Source of the DNA: Neocallimastix lanati (nom. inval.)
Lineage: Eukaryota > Neocallimastigomycota > Neocallimastigomycetes > Neocallimastigales > Neocallimastigaceae
Direction of reading: 5' to 3'
DNA: 60,000 bases
Assembly: GCA_016946835.1 (NCBI GenBank)
Contig: JACVTC010000009.1
Location: 1,570,001 to 1,630,000 of the forward strand
Part shown: piece after piece, positions 1 to 12,207 of the stretch
Layout of the letters: each line of letters starts with the position of its first letter
How positions within the stretch are numbered: position 1 is the first letter of the stretch
Notes under the pieces: model-generated
Database searches by the model: none
The model's input: only the letters and a program-made list of their open reading frames with translations
What the model was told of the DNA's origin: nothing
Program-made: the position numbers and the translations under genes

Positions 1-426
1 ATGAGTAAGTATAATACCAAGAATAGCAAATACACCAGCAAAGGAGGTATACTTTTCATTAAAGATTTCATAAGTATATTTACTAGTTAAAATTTGACCA
101 GCTGGAATAACCATATGAATGAAAGCGACAGCTATAATAACACCAGTACCAAAAAGTTTAGTACAACTAAAAAAAAGGGTATCCTCTCTGAAGAATGATT
201 GGTTTCTAAATATAATTGGAAGAATAGTACCTAGGAATGAACATAATAAGACAGCAATAATACCAACAATAGATACACTTACTGGATATATTTTTTCATC
301 ATGCTCATGTTCATGTTCATATTCATGGTCAGGTTCATGTTCATGGTCATGATCTTCATGAATTCCATGAGCCCAAATAAATTGAATAAACATAAAAACA
401 TAGAAAATAAATTGATAATACTTCAT
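1..426 (-). CDS. ZIP-family zinc/metal transporter, 5' part (cut by window edge)
   Basis: The reverse strand is open from an ATG at 426 to the window edge (142 codons, no stop). The protein starts with a hydrophobic signal-like segment ending in IWAHG, then a His/Asp/Glu-rich stretch (about residues 21-40), then a membrane segment (AVLLCSFLGTILPIIF) and the ZIP-typical GTGVI-AVAFIHMVIPAG segment. It closely matches the first 138 residues of the complete ZIP gene at 3611-4717, also at nucleotide level: bases 1-58 are almost identical to 4307-4364. ZIP proteins move Zn2+ or related metals into the cytosol. The two genes lie in the same orientation about 3.2 kb apart and are recent tandem duplicates. 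The His-rich stretch differs between copies (HEH/DHE repeats here). The metal-site half of the protein lies outside the window, so intactness cannot be judged. Confidence 0.9.
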   Translation of the reverse strand, partial: MKYYQFIFYVFMFIQFIWAHGIHEDHDHEHEPDHEYEHEHEHDEKIYPVSVSIVGIIAVLLCSFLGTILPIIFRNQSFFREDTLFFSCTKLFGTGVIIAVAFIHMVIPAGQILTSKYTYEIFNEKYTSFAGVFAILGIILTH

Positions 427-1591
427 TTTTTACTTTTTATTTTTTATTTTTTATTTTTTATTTTTTATTTTTTATTTTTTTTAAGTAAATATTAATTCAC
501 CTTTTTATTAATTATATATTTATATATTTATTTTTATTTAAATAAAAATTGTAAAAAAATCTTCCTTTTTATAATAATAAATTTCTTTTATTTTTATATT
601 TAGCTCTTATTATTTCTAACTAAGCATTGGATAATGATTATACAATAAAATAAATTAAATATAAATAAATAAATCATAAAATTTTATAAAGTTTTTATTT
701 ATTGAATATAAAAGGAATATAATCCAATTATTACTAAATTCATATTATTATATATATCAAATATATTTTATTATATTTTATGTACAAAGTATAATTAATG
801 AAAATTTATATAATTAATATATACTCTGCATGTTTTAATTAAAATTTATATAGTAAAATTTATTCAAAAAAATGCATAATCTAATAATAATAATAATATT
901 ATTATTATTATTTTTAAACTTGAAAATATATATATATATAAATATGTATACAATCTTTGGTATACAAATTTTAATTTTATGTATAGGTTACACGGAATAA
1001 ATAAAGTCAAAAATTAAAAAAAAAAAAAAATTAATAAAGATCCAAATTAAATTTTGTAAATGATTATGAATGATTAATATATATACGTAAGGCTTTTTTT
1101 TTTTTTCAATCTTTTATATAATAAATTTAAAAAAATTAGATAATCTTTGTTTGTTTTCATATTTTAAAACTTTTTTCTTTTTTTGTTAATTTTATATTAA
1201 AATTCATTCTAGATATATTTACATAATATTTTAAAAAATTTTAAGCAAATATTATATATATGTATATATATATATGTATATATATATATGTATTAAAAAA
1301 AAATGTAAAAAAAAATTTATATAATAAAAATAATAATAATCAATAATAATAATATTAATAATTAATATTTAATTAAAAAGATATTTAAATATTTCAAATA
1401 TTATAAATATTATGATTATTAAATCATAATATTTATAGTTTTTATTATTGAAATTATCTTTAATATCCTTTTAAATATAATTATAAAAATATCAAAGTTA
1501 TTTTTTTTTTTTACCTGTGCTCTTAATTTTTCTAAATTTATATATTGTACTAAAAAATATTAAAATATTGTATTTTGAAAAAAAATATATA
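427..1591. other. AT-rich intergenic DNA upstream of the partial ZIP gene
   Basis: Almost pure A/T with TTTTTA repeats directly upstream of the ZIP start (430-482), TA dinucleotide runs (about 1254-1290) and short poly(A)/poly(T) tracts. I see no coding potential or structured RNA here. Confidence 0.7.
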
Positions 1592-1783
1592 CCGGAATTA
1601 TACAAGAGGACCCCGGTTCAGGCGTGGAAGTACGTCCTGTTCTCATCCTTGAATGATAACTTCAAATATTAATGAGTATAAATCCTTTGCAGACGACTTA
1701 AATTTTTAAACAAAGTTTTGTAAGCAGTAGAGTAGCCTTATTGCTACGATCTGCTGAAATTAAGCCTATGTTTACTGATTTGT
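1592..1783 (+). rRNA. Orphan 3'-terminal fragment of large-subunit (25S/28S) rRNA
   Basis: This is a sharply GC-richer island in A/T-only DNA. From memory of fungal 25S rRNA, the 3' end has the signature GTAAGCAGTAGAGTAGCCTT, then a TACGATCTGCTGA-ATTAAGCC block and a terminal GATTTGT; all are present here in order (about 1720-1783). Upstream, ATAAATC-TTTG-A-ACGACTTA (about 1678-1700) also follows the 25S order. Only about the last 190 nt are present; the preceding conserved LSU core is absent. It therefore cannot be a functional rDNA unit and is probably a relocated rDNA piece or rRNA pseudogene. The left boundary (about 1592) is where the composition changes and is approximate. Confidence 0.85.
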
Positions 1784-1862
1784 TCCTTTTTTTGGAACTT
1801 TTTTTTCATTGTGATGGGGGGTTCCGTAGGGTTGTTATTATAAAAAAAATAGTTGTACACCA
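1784..1862 (+). other. Probable rDNA 3' external spacer following the LSU fragment
   Basis: Directly after the 25S-like 3' end come a GTTCC/GGAAC hairpin with a T-only loop (about 1782-1798), a T-run and a G-rich segment (GATGGGGGGTTCCGTAGGG, about 1813-1831). The unusual composition continues without a break from the rRNA part. It is plausibly the native spacer that moved with it, which would mean a DNA-level rather than RNA-level origin. This is inferred from composition and position only. Confidence 0.45.
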
Positions 1863-2509
1863 TAATATTAACTAATAGATATACAAAAATCATCTATTCA
1901 AAAAAAAAAAAAAATATAAATATATATATAATATAAATAGAACAACCTTTTTAAAAAAAATTTTTTTTGATTCATATTGTTTTTCTTTTTCTTTCTTTCT
2001 TTCTCTCCTTTTTTAAAACTTAATAAATGTATCTGGTAGGTTCATAATAAAAAAAAAAATTATTGATTTATATTGTTTTTCTTTTTCTTACTTTTCCTTT
2101 TTTTTTAATTCCCTTCTAATTTATTTATTTAAATGAAAGAGATATATAGTATTTTTATTAATAATTTAAATTTGATAAAGTTAATTTCACATTTTATACA
2201 ACTTTTTTTTTCAATATATAAATATATATAAATTATTTCTTTTTATATTTATATATATATTCAAATAAACAATTATAATTTATTTTTTTTTCTATTAAAT
2301 ATATCTTATTTTATAATATATAATGATTATATTATAATATAATATGTAATCTTGTTCTTTTTATTTATTATGACATTTAATTTTAAAATATTTAAAATGA
2401 CTTTTTTTTAATTCCAAAACAGTTGTGTAACATTTAAAGGCTCTTACTTTTATTCAATAAAAAAAAAAAATTAAAATTTTCTATAAAGAATAGTATTCTT
2501 TTAAAGTCC

Positions 2510-2566
<57 letters not shown>

Positions 2567-3610
2567 ATAAAATGGAATTAAATAAAAATAATAATAAATA
2601 TAATAATAAAGATATCTAGATAAATAATAATTTATAAAATATTTATTTATTTTTTTTTTTTTTTTTTTTTTTTTGAAAAAAATATTAATATTTAAAAAAA
2701 AAAAAAATCATTTTTTCATATCTATATTTTATAATATTTAATTTAATCGATATAATTAAATCAAAAATCTAGAAAATTTTAATAATTTTTTTTTTAAAAA
2801 TATTTATATAGTTTTATTAAAAAAGTCGAACTTATATTTAACACTATTTTTATATTCCTTAACAACATTTTAAGAAAAAATTTTTAAATAAAAACTAAAA
2901 ATATAAAATTAATTATTGATTAAATATTATATTATCTTTAATTGGAATACCTTCCAAACTATTAAAATATAAGTTTTGTTAATTAATAAAGTTTTATTTA
3001 AATAATTAATAATAAAAATATATATTCAATGCTAGTTAACAATTTATATATAAAACTTATTAAGGATAAAACTTAATAACTTTTTTTTTTTATAATCTCT
3101 TACTTTAAATAAATATTGTTAATCGATTTAATTTAATAGATATATAATAGTATAATATAACATTAAAGAATAAGATAATTTTTTTTTTAATATTTCATAT
3201 TTTTTTTTTGTTTAGCATATTTTTATAATATAATTTTATATTTAAATAGCTATGTGCGTGTAATATTATTTTAATAATATTTAATATTTATAATATTTTG
3301 CTTTAAACTTAAATTATTTTTTATGTTCGATAAAAAAAAAATCTTTTTTGTATTTGTATATATATTATATATATTATATATAAAATATATATATATATAT
3401 TTTTACCGTGTCTTAATAAATATATTTGTCATTCATAAATTTTTAAATGTGCTATTCTTTTTTTTTTTTTTTAATTTTTTTTTTGCTTAATTAAAATTAA
3501 TTAAAAGTAACATTAAATATATTTTATTTAAAGGAATAGTTCATATATTGCTTAATTTAATTTTTTATAAATAAATTATAAAAAAAAAAAAAAAAGGAAT
3601 AATATTTCCC
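1863..3610. other. AT-rich intergenic DNA between the ZIP paralogues
   Basis: Contains a 51-nt poly(A) tract (2514-2564), poly(T) around 2649-2674, pyrimidine-rich CTTTCTTT patches (about 1980-2010) and TA runs (about 3357-3400). No gene is visible on either strand. Confidence 0.7.
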
Positions 3611-4717
3611 TTAAGCCCAAATACCAATAATGGCCATAACTGCAATACCACAATAGAATGCAATTAATTGTGCATTCTTTCGAGTAATAGATCCTCTCTT
3701 AAATAAATTTGAGTTACAATGTCTGGAAAGAATATTAACAAGATCATCATAAATAAGAATACCTCCTGCAACCGCATCAATAATTCCTTGAGTAGTTATA
3801 TATACCTTATCGGTGGATTCAATGGCACTACGAATAAGTAATCCAATGACAGCTCCAATTGGTAATGTTAAAGAATAAACAAAAATCATAATGATAATAG
3901 CAGTAAAACGTTTGAAATGAGCTTCAATGAAAACAGAAGAAAGAGAAACACCCTCAAAGAATTGATGGAAAATTAAGGCTACCATTAAAGCAATAAGTTC
4001 TTCATCATTAGTCATACCAAATGCAATACCAATTAAGATAGAATGAAGAGAAATACCAATTTCTAATAAATAACAAATAATCTGCTTTTCTTTGCTTTCC
4101 ATCATATGTAAAAGACCATGTTGTTCTTCGGCACAACCATCAATAGCAGATAAGTTCTTATTTTTATTTTGGTACATTTTTTCTTCAGTAATATCAGCAC
4201 CTTCAGTATCAAAAGCAATAGTAACAGAAGAATCGGATGATTTTTGATGATTAGGATTTTCATTATTCTTATAAAGGAAATGACTAGTATAAACTTGAAT
4301 AATATGAGTAAGTATAATACCAAGAATAGCAAATACACCAGCAAAGGAGGTATACTTTTCATAAAATATTTCATAAGTATATTCACTAGTTAAAATTTGA
4401 CCAGCTGGAATAACCATATGAATGAAAGCAACAGCTAAAATAACACCAGTACCGAAAAGTTTAATACAACTGAAAAGAAGAGTATCTTCTCTGAAGAACG
4501 ATTTATTTCTAAATATAATTGGAAGTATAGTACCAAGGAATGAACATAATAAGACAGCTGCAATACCAATAATGGTTATACCCACTGGATATGTTTTTTC
4601 TTCATGACCATGATCATGTCCTTCTTCTTCACCTTCTTCATCATGATGATGAACTCCATGAGCCCATATTAATTGGGTAAGCATTAATACATAGATAAAA
4701 AATTGGTAGAGCTTCAT
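3611..4717 (-). CDS. ZIP-family zinc/metal transporter (complete)
   Basis: Single-exon gene for 368 aa, a normal length for a fungal ZRT/ZIP protein. Residues 1-20 form a signal peptide-like segment. Residues 21-40 are His/Glu-rich (HHHDEE...HDHGHEE) and could bind metal outside the membrane. Membrane segments follow at about 45-68, 85-105 and 125-145. Residues 150-212 are the variable cytosolic loop. The ZIP metal site is intact: His225 in the LHSILIGIAFG segment, and His251 and Glu255 in HQFFEG; three further segments complete the usual eight. Expected role: uptake of Zn2+ or a related divalent metal into the cytosol across the plasma or an organelle membrane. The exact metal cannot be read from sequence. 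It is paralogous to the truncated gene at the left edge. The ATG is the first in frame, after a T-rich (A-rich on the coding strand) leader. Confidence 0.96.
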   Translation of the reverse strand: MKLYQFFIYVLMLTQLIWAHGVHHHDEEGEEEGHDHGHEEKTYPVGITIIGIAAVLLCSFLGTILPIIFRNKSFFREDTLLFSCIKLFGTGVILAVAFIHMVIPAGQILTSEYTYEIFYEKYTSFAGVFAILGIILTHIIQVYTSHFLYKNNENPNHQKSSDSSVTIAFDTEGADITEEKMYQNKNKNLSAIDGCAEEQHGLLHMMESKEKQIICYLLEIGISLHSILIGIAFGMTNDEELIALMVALIFHQFFEGVSLSSVFIEAHFKRFTAIIIMIFVYSLTLPIGAVIGLLIRSAIESTDKVYITTQGIIDAVAGGILIYDDLVNILSRHCNSNLFKRGSITRKNAQLIAFYCGIAVMAIIGIWA

Positions 4718-5320
4718 TTTTTTTTTATTTTATATATTAAGTACTTTCTTTAAATTATATTACTAAATAATTTTAAATTTATTTTAATATTAATATTAAT
4801 TATATTTATTAAATATTAATTTAAATGTATATTTATAATTATTTATTATATATATATTATTATATTTATTGTCTTTATTAATAACAAAAAAAATATATAT
4901 ATATTCTTTTCGAATTTAGAAATTTATATAACTAAGTTGATATTTTTTTTAAAAAAAAAAATAAATAAATAAATAAAATAAAATAAAAAAAAATAAGAAA
5001 AATTATTTTATATTTATACTAAAATAAATATACACACCGTAACTTCAACAAATCCCAAAGAATATAATAATTTAATAAAAAAAAAAAAAAGGCTAATATC
5101 TATAAAATTAAAAAATATGATTAAAATAAAATATAAAATAATATTTTTTATTGTTTGATATAGATTTCTTGTCATTAATTGTTACCATTTTAGGTATAAT
5201 AAAATTTTAAACATTTACGTTACACAATTTGCAATTAGACTTTAAAAACATTAAATTCGTGATAATTAACAATAATAATTATTAATATTTTTTTGCTTAT
5301 AATTTCCATGAATTGATTAG

Positions 5321-5351
<31 letters not shown>

Positions 5352-5400
5352 TTACAATTTTAATATATTATATTATATAGTAATTTGAGAACACTTTAAT

Positions 5401-5433
<33 letters not shown>

Positions 5434-6566
5434 AACATTTTTAATTTAAAATAATTTTTATATTCAGTAAAAAAGAAAAATAAAAAAAAATAAAAAAAAA
5501 AAAAAATAAAAAGTAAAAATAAAAATAAGTAATGAAAATTAAAATAAAGTAATGAAAATTAAGATAAAGAAGAAAATAATATATATTAATAAGATAAAAT
5601 TTTAAACAATAATAAATAATAAATAAAATGGAGCTATTATTTATTTATTTATTTTTTTTTTATCATACTAATTACTTATATAATAGTGATATAAATTACT
5701 TATAAAACCATGAATAAAGCTCATATAGAGAAACAATAAAAATATTCAATATTGATGTAGAATAATAATTTCAATACCAATAGTAATAATAAAAGTTATA
5801 TATATATATAAATTATATTTTAGAACATTCATATAAACATTATATATAAATATATTTGTTATATATATATATGTTACGATATAAATGTTTCTCTAAAAAC
5901 ATCGAATAGTATATTGTTAATAAAAAAAAAAAAAAAAAAAAAAAGGAATATATTAGTTTATTAAAATTTTAAAAATTAGCAATAAATTAAATTAATTAAG
6001 AAATTACTTCTTTTTTTTTCTTTTATTTATTTTTATTGAACCTTAAAAAAAAATGAATTTTTTTTATTGTTGATTTTGTTAGAATATGTGAAATTATATG
6101 AAAAATAAACTTCAAATATATTAAAACATATTGTAATATAATTAATTTAATATAAAAAGTATTTTTTTTTTTAATTTAGAATAAATTAATAAATTAAGTG
6201 CTAGTTAACTCTTTTTTTTTTTTTTTTTTTTTTTTATAAAAATAAATATAAAAGTTGACATAATTACCAAACCCTAAATTCCTGACATTTTTTTTATTAT
6301 AATTCTTTATAATAAATATTTATATTAAATGTACATATTCATTAATAATATAATATATTTATTTAATAATATATTATACAATAAAGAAATTTATAGTATA
6401 ATTCGAAACATCCACATCTATATTTTATGCATAATAAAAATTAAAGTAATAATTAATACAGGATAATTGAGTAAAAAAATAAAATAAAAATAAAAATAAA
6501 CAAAAATAAAAATTAAATAAAATACCAAAAATCAAACTAATTTCAATATCTCCCTAAAACTAAAAC

Positions 6567-6618
<52 letters not shown>

Positions 6619-6711
6619 TATTCATTTATTGAATTATTAATCGTTTAATTATTATATATATATTTAAATATTTATATTTATATATATATATTTTTAATTT
6701 TAATATATATA

Positions 6712-6751
<40 letters not shown>

Positions 6752-6960
6752 CTAAAACATATAGAAAGAAAAAAAGTTTTCTAAAAATTAAAATATTATT
6801 AAAATATATATATATATATATATATTTTAATAAATTAACAAAAATAAATGAACAAAACAAAACAAAAAAATAATAATAAATATATATATAATGATATAAA
6901 ATGAAAAAAAAAAAATGTAAATTTTAAATAATATTTTTTTATTATTATTATTGTTGTTGA

Positions 6961-7003
<43 letters not shown>

Positions 7004-7254
7004 TATATGTGTGCAAGATTTTTATAGAAAAAATTTTATAATAAATTATAAATTTTATGTTATTAAAAAAATATTTTTAATATGAATAAAAAAAAAATAA
7101 AAAATAAAAAATAAAAAATAAAAAATAAAAAAAAAGAAAAGAAAAAAGAAAAATATATATATATATTTTTTCTAATATAAATAAGAAAATTATTTTTCTT
7201 TTAATTAATTATTGAAAATATATATATATTGATTTTTTTTTTCCTTTTTCTTTT

Positions 7255-7286
<32 letters not shown>

Positions 7287-7324
7287 TTTAATTTATATTT
7301 AATTATTTAAATATCTTTAATTTA
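4718..7324. other. AT-rich intergenic DNA between the ZIP and CHO2 genes
   Basis: Homopolymer and simple-repeat DNA: poly(T) at about 5321-5348, poly(A) at 5402-5430 and 5926-5944, a 47-nt poly(A) tract at 6569-6615, TA runs at about 6715-6745, TTA repeats at about 6963-7001 and AAAAAT repeats at about 7085-7130. Short open frames here are only repeat translations. No gene or RNA is recognised. Confidence 0.7.
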
Positions 7325-10300
7325 TTAATATTCTGGAGAAAGAACAATTTGAGCACGATTGATCTATTATTATATTTAAAAAATAAAAAAATAAATATAT
7401 AAATAAATAAATATATATTATTAATTTAATTTACATTAGAGTATATAAATATTTATTTTAAACAAAAAAAAAAATATGAATAAATAAGAATAAGAATAAG
7501 AATAAAAAAAATAAAAAAAGAAAAGAACTTACTTGAGTTGCTAAAGATTGAACTGATGAATAATAATCAATTAACTTTTTAGAAAATTCAATACCATAAA
7601 TCATCTTAATCGAATAGAATAATCTCTTACTAAATAAATTCTTTTCCTTTTCAGCATCAGTAATAACACCACCAGTACCAACACGGTTTGGCCATCCTTT
7701 AGTTGCTATGAAATCTTCATCTAAAGTTAATGTTTCATCATCCTTCATATATAAACAATTTTTAACAATTGGTAATAAACTATTGGCAATATCCTTAATA
7801 TTTTCTTCTTCTGTAAGATCCTTTTTAATTTCGTATGAGTTTACTAATAGATATATAGTTATATATATATACATTTATTTTTATTTTATAATTATATAAA
7901 ATAACATTATATTAATAATTTATATTTACATATACACATATATAATTATATTTTAATAAACATTAAATATTATCATTAATAAATCATTATAATCATAATA
8001 ATATATAAAATTTATTAATATTTTATATTTTATATATTTTCTAATTTACCTATAATTTCAAATGGTTGACTAACACATAATACATTGTAACCATCTTTAA
8101 AGTGATAACGAACTTCATAGGAACCTAATTCCCATGGAATTAAATTATTTTCAAATACTAATTCACCACGAACAATTTCTACACCCTTATTATTCTTCTT
8201 AACTTCTGTTACAAACTTTGAATTTTCAATAACTTGTACACGTTCTTCTTCAGTCCAAGATTCCTTCTTATCCTCTTCATTACCTTTACCCTTACCTGTT
8301 AAAGCATATAACCATCTTCCTTTGCAACTCTTTGTAGTAACAGAACGTTTTTTGTTTTGAGTGACACGATAAATTCCTATCCAATCAGCTGGAGTAATAC
8401 TACTCTTTGGTGCTGACCATTGAATTCTTATTGGTGATCCTAATTCAAATACTTGACCTTCTATTTCATTAGCCTTATCATCAATTAAATTTGACTTTAA
8501 AACATGATGAACTTCAATTTTATAATTATCAATGGATGGAAGACTATCTTGAGAATCAGAATTTTTAGAATTGGCATTATCATGACTAATAAATAATATT
8601 GAATATTTTTTTTTTAAAAAAAAAAAAAATAATTATAATAATAATAATAATAATAAACAAATTATTAAAATAAAACAATTAAATAATATATTAATAATTA
8701 ACAATGAAAAAAAAAATAATAATAATAATAATAAAGTAAATTAAAAGTAGTTAATAAATATTAGTAATAATAATAATATTAAAATTAATAAAAAATGATT
8801 AAAACTTACGACTTAGTAAATTGTTGAACAACCATTTCAGCAGTATCATCAACAACTTCTTTAGTTTTTTCAAAAAGTTTAGTAGCAGAGTTACTGAAAG
8901 AACCACGTCTTCTTAAATTTGGAGCACTACTATTTCTAGAGCTAGCAACAAGGACAACACCATCACTATCATCTTCATCAGTAGTTTGTGAAACAGTTTC
9001 TGGATCATTTAAACTATTAGCCCATTTATTAACTGCAGTCTTTAAACTCTTGTTAGAAATAACGCGCTTTAATCCAATTTCTTTAATATCACGTTGAACA
9101 TTATCATAAATACTCTTAATTCTAGCATCTCTATTCATAATCTTGGAAACTTCTTTAATAATACCACTTTCAACACCACTCTTCTTTCTAACGTTACCAT
9201 AGATCTTGTTCATATGTGGCTTTTCAACAAATTCTAAGAAGATTACAATGAAAATATGACCAGCTAATGTACAAATAGCTAATGGCCAAGAATTAGTAAT
9301 TATAGCAATACCATAGAAAGCGGCTTGACCCATGAATTTTTCTGGATTGTTAAGGAAACGGTAAATACCACTGTAGTATAATCTTTCTGGTGAAATTAAT
9401 TCTTTAATAAAGAAGTCACCATAGAACCAACCATAATCACCAAGAACTTCATAAACTTCAGTTGCAGTATAAATATGTAATATTATTAATAACTATATAT
9501 GATAAAATAAAATAAAAAAAAATAATAAATAATAAATAAATAAATATATATATTATTTACATATATATATATTAGATATTAATTTCGATTATATAAGATA
9601 TAAATATTTTATATATATTATTTTCTTTTTTAATTTTATTATTATTTTTATAATTATAACAATAATAAATTAATATTATACTTACGAAACCAACGGTGTG
9701 TCTTAATAAAACGGTACCATAAGTCCATTGATCTGGTAAAGTATAATTTCTAATAGCATAAGCAATAAATGAAACAAATGTAATACAAGTCAAGAAGTTG
9801 TAAATGCTATTAAAATATTATTGGTATTGCAAGACATTTAGGTTCATTAAAGAATATATATTTTAATATATATATATATTAATAAAAAAAAACAAAATTA
9901 TGAAAAAATGAATAAATAAAATTATAAGAATGTACAAAAAAAAAAAAAATTAATATAAATTTATATAATTACTATCTTTTTTTAAATAATATATATATTA
10001 TTTTAATAAATTTAAATTATTAAAATTAATATTGATTACTATTAATATATTTACTTCTTCCATTCTTGGAAAGCTTCACGGATTGATTGACCATTCTTAA
10101 TATAATGCTTATTCCAAGAATTATATTTACTTTGGAAATAAAGAATTATACCAACACCTAAAGAAGAAGCAAGTCTCCAAACCCAACACATACTTAAATG
10201 TTATAATAAAAAAAAATTAATCATTAAAACAAAGTATAGATTAAAAATATAATAAATTAATACAATTATAATACAACATTTAAATTAATTTATAATATGT

Positions 10301-12207
10301 ATATTATATAAATATTCCTTTATTATTAATATATATTTAATATAACTTACATAATTGGCATGTTACTTGATCTATCAATACTAAAGGTATAGATAATAGT
10401 AATAATAGAGACTACAAGAGAAAGAATATCACTACTCTTATATAAATCAAGACGGAAGAAACCAATAGCATCCTTGTTAAAGTACTTACGAAGCTTTTCA
10501 AGTTCAATACCAGATGGACGCTTTGGATTACTTGAACCATAGATTTTTTGAATATGTGGATTTTCAACAAAAACAAGGAAAGCAAGTTGAGCAGCATGAA
10601 TAAGTAATGAGATGAATAATACTAAATAACTCTTAGTCATTAAAGCAGAACCATAGTAACCAATATAACCAACAGAATACATTGGATGTGGAACAATTTC
10701 GAAAACACCATCAAAAGTAAGATTAGAATCGACAAGGAAGAAGAAATCACCCCAGTCTTAATATTTTAAAAATAAGGATATATTTAATATTCATGTAAAA
10801 ATTTATACACAAATAATTATATAAAACATATATATTATTTTTAATAACATACAAAAAAAGTTTAATTATAAAATAATAAATTAGTTAAATATAATATTAT
10901 ATAATAAAATATAAAATATAAACAAATATATATATATATATATTTAATGAATATTTAATAATTGATATTAATAATAAATAAATAAATAAATAAAAAACTT
11001 ACACCAAGCAAAGTCCTTAACGACACGATGAGCATCATGTTTAACCCAAATATTTAAAAGAATTAAAAGAGCAGCACCGATATAACGAAGAATGTCAGTA
11101 AATGCAAGAGGGTTTGGAATTTCTAAATAACGGAAACTGAAGCAGCAATAAGAGGTAAAATCATTAACTAAAATCAAATCTTCAATACAACGGAATAAGA
11201 TCCAACAGTTATATTCAACTGGAACGGCCTATGATCACAAATTATTAATATATATATATTATTTAATATATGTTATTAAATAATATTCTAAAATAAGAAA
11301 AAAAAATGAAAAAATAACATCACTAATTTTTTACTTAATATACATATTTCCATTATTTATATATATATATTAATTTAATAAATTATGCCCTTTAAAAAAA
11401 AAAGTTTAAAAATAATAATAATAATAATAAATTAAAAATATAATAATAATTATTAAAAATAAAAAATCTTACATCAAAATCATAATCATCAGCCATTTTT
11501 TTATTAAATTGTTGACGAATTAAACGAACAATGAATTTTTCTTCATGTTCATGACCCTTTCCCTTAACATGATTGAAAATATGTTTTTTCATGAATTTAA
11601 CAACACCATTTCTATCACTTTGAATTTTTAAAAGATAACCAATACCAGCATCATATAAGAAACGCCAAATAAGACTAGTAACTAAAAAGAATGTACCACT
11701 AGTATTAGTAAAGAAGAATAAGAAAATTTGAATGAAAAAGACAAAGAGAGTAGCATATTCAAAAATCGAATGACTGAAAATTTTAGTAATATCAAAAAGA
11801 TGGTTCATAACATCAGTGGTGTATGGAACTTCGAATTCTATTTAATTTTTTAAAAAAAAATAAAAATAAAGAAAAAAACATTATAAATAAAAATTTATTA
11901 GTTTTATATATTAAATTATTATTTACCTAATTTATTATTATATTTTTATCCTATTCTTTCACATTATTCAATAAATTAATATTATTAAATATTGCTACTT
12001 ATTATCATTAATAACAAATGAAAAAAAAAAAAAAAAAAAAAGAACACAATAATACATACCAATATTAGTATTTAATGTTCTACCTATAGTCTTTTTTTGT
12101 TTATAAAGTTCATATTCTAAATTTGGACGAGGTTTAAAAAGTTTTTCAAAAAAAGATTCCTTTTCTTCACCTTTTGTGGTATTTTCGTTTTTAGAAGTTT
12201 TTTCCAT
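7325..12207 (-). CDS. CHO2: Phosphatidylethanolamine N-methyltransferase, CHO2/PEM1 type (10 exons, 990 aa)
   Basis: Exons (- strand): 12207-12060, 11837-11473, 11228-11003, 10756-10351, 10192-10055, 9806-9686, 9492-8810, 8585-8050, 7843-7533, 7363-7325. All introns are GT...AG and the exons sum to 2973 nt in frame. The enzyme transfers a methyl group from S-adenosylmethionine to phosphatidylethanolamine, the first step of phosphatidylcholine synthesis in the ER membrane. The yeast Cho2-like core is clear: [18 protein letters not shown] then [15 protein letters not shown] (about residues 249-285) and [12 protein letters not shown] second, related methyltransferase domain follows: [18 protein letters not shown] then MGQAAFYG (about 503-529) and [11 protein letters not shown]. 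The soluble C-terminal region (about 695-990) also matches Cho2, with [23 protein letters not shown]. An RRRGS site near residue 670 could be phosphorylated. An in-frame upstream ATG at 12240 would add 11 residues. Confidence 0.94.

Noticed and set aside
119-352. + strand open frames across the ZIP genes (also 4422-4607)
   Set aside because: Both are antisense to the conserved ZIP coding frame, and their similarity to each other only reflects the gene duplication.
1592-1862. Reading the GC-rich island as a snRNA (U4-like) or other small ncRNA
   Set aside because: Short U4-like words occur by chance, but the ordered match to the 25S rRNA 3' end explains the island much better.
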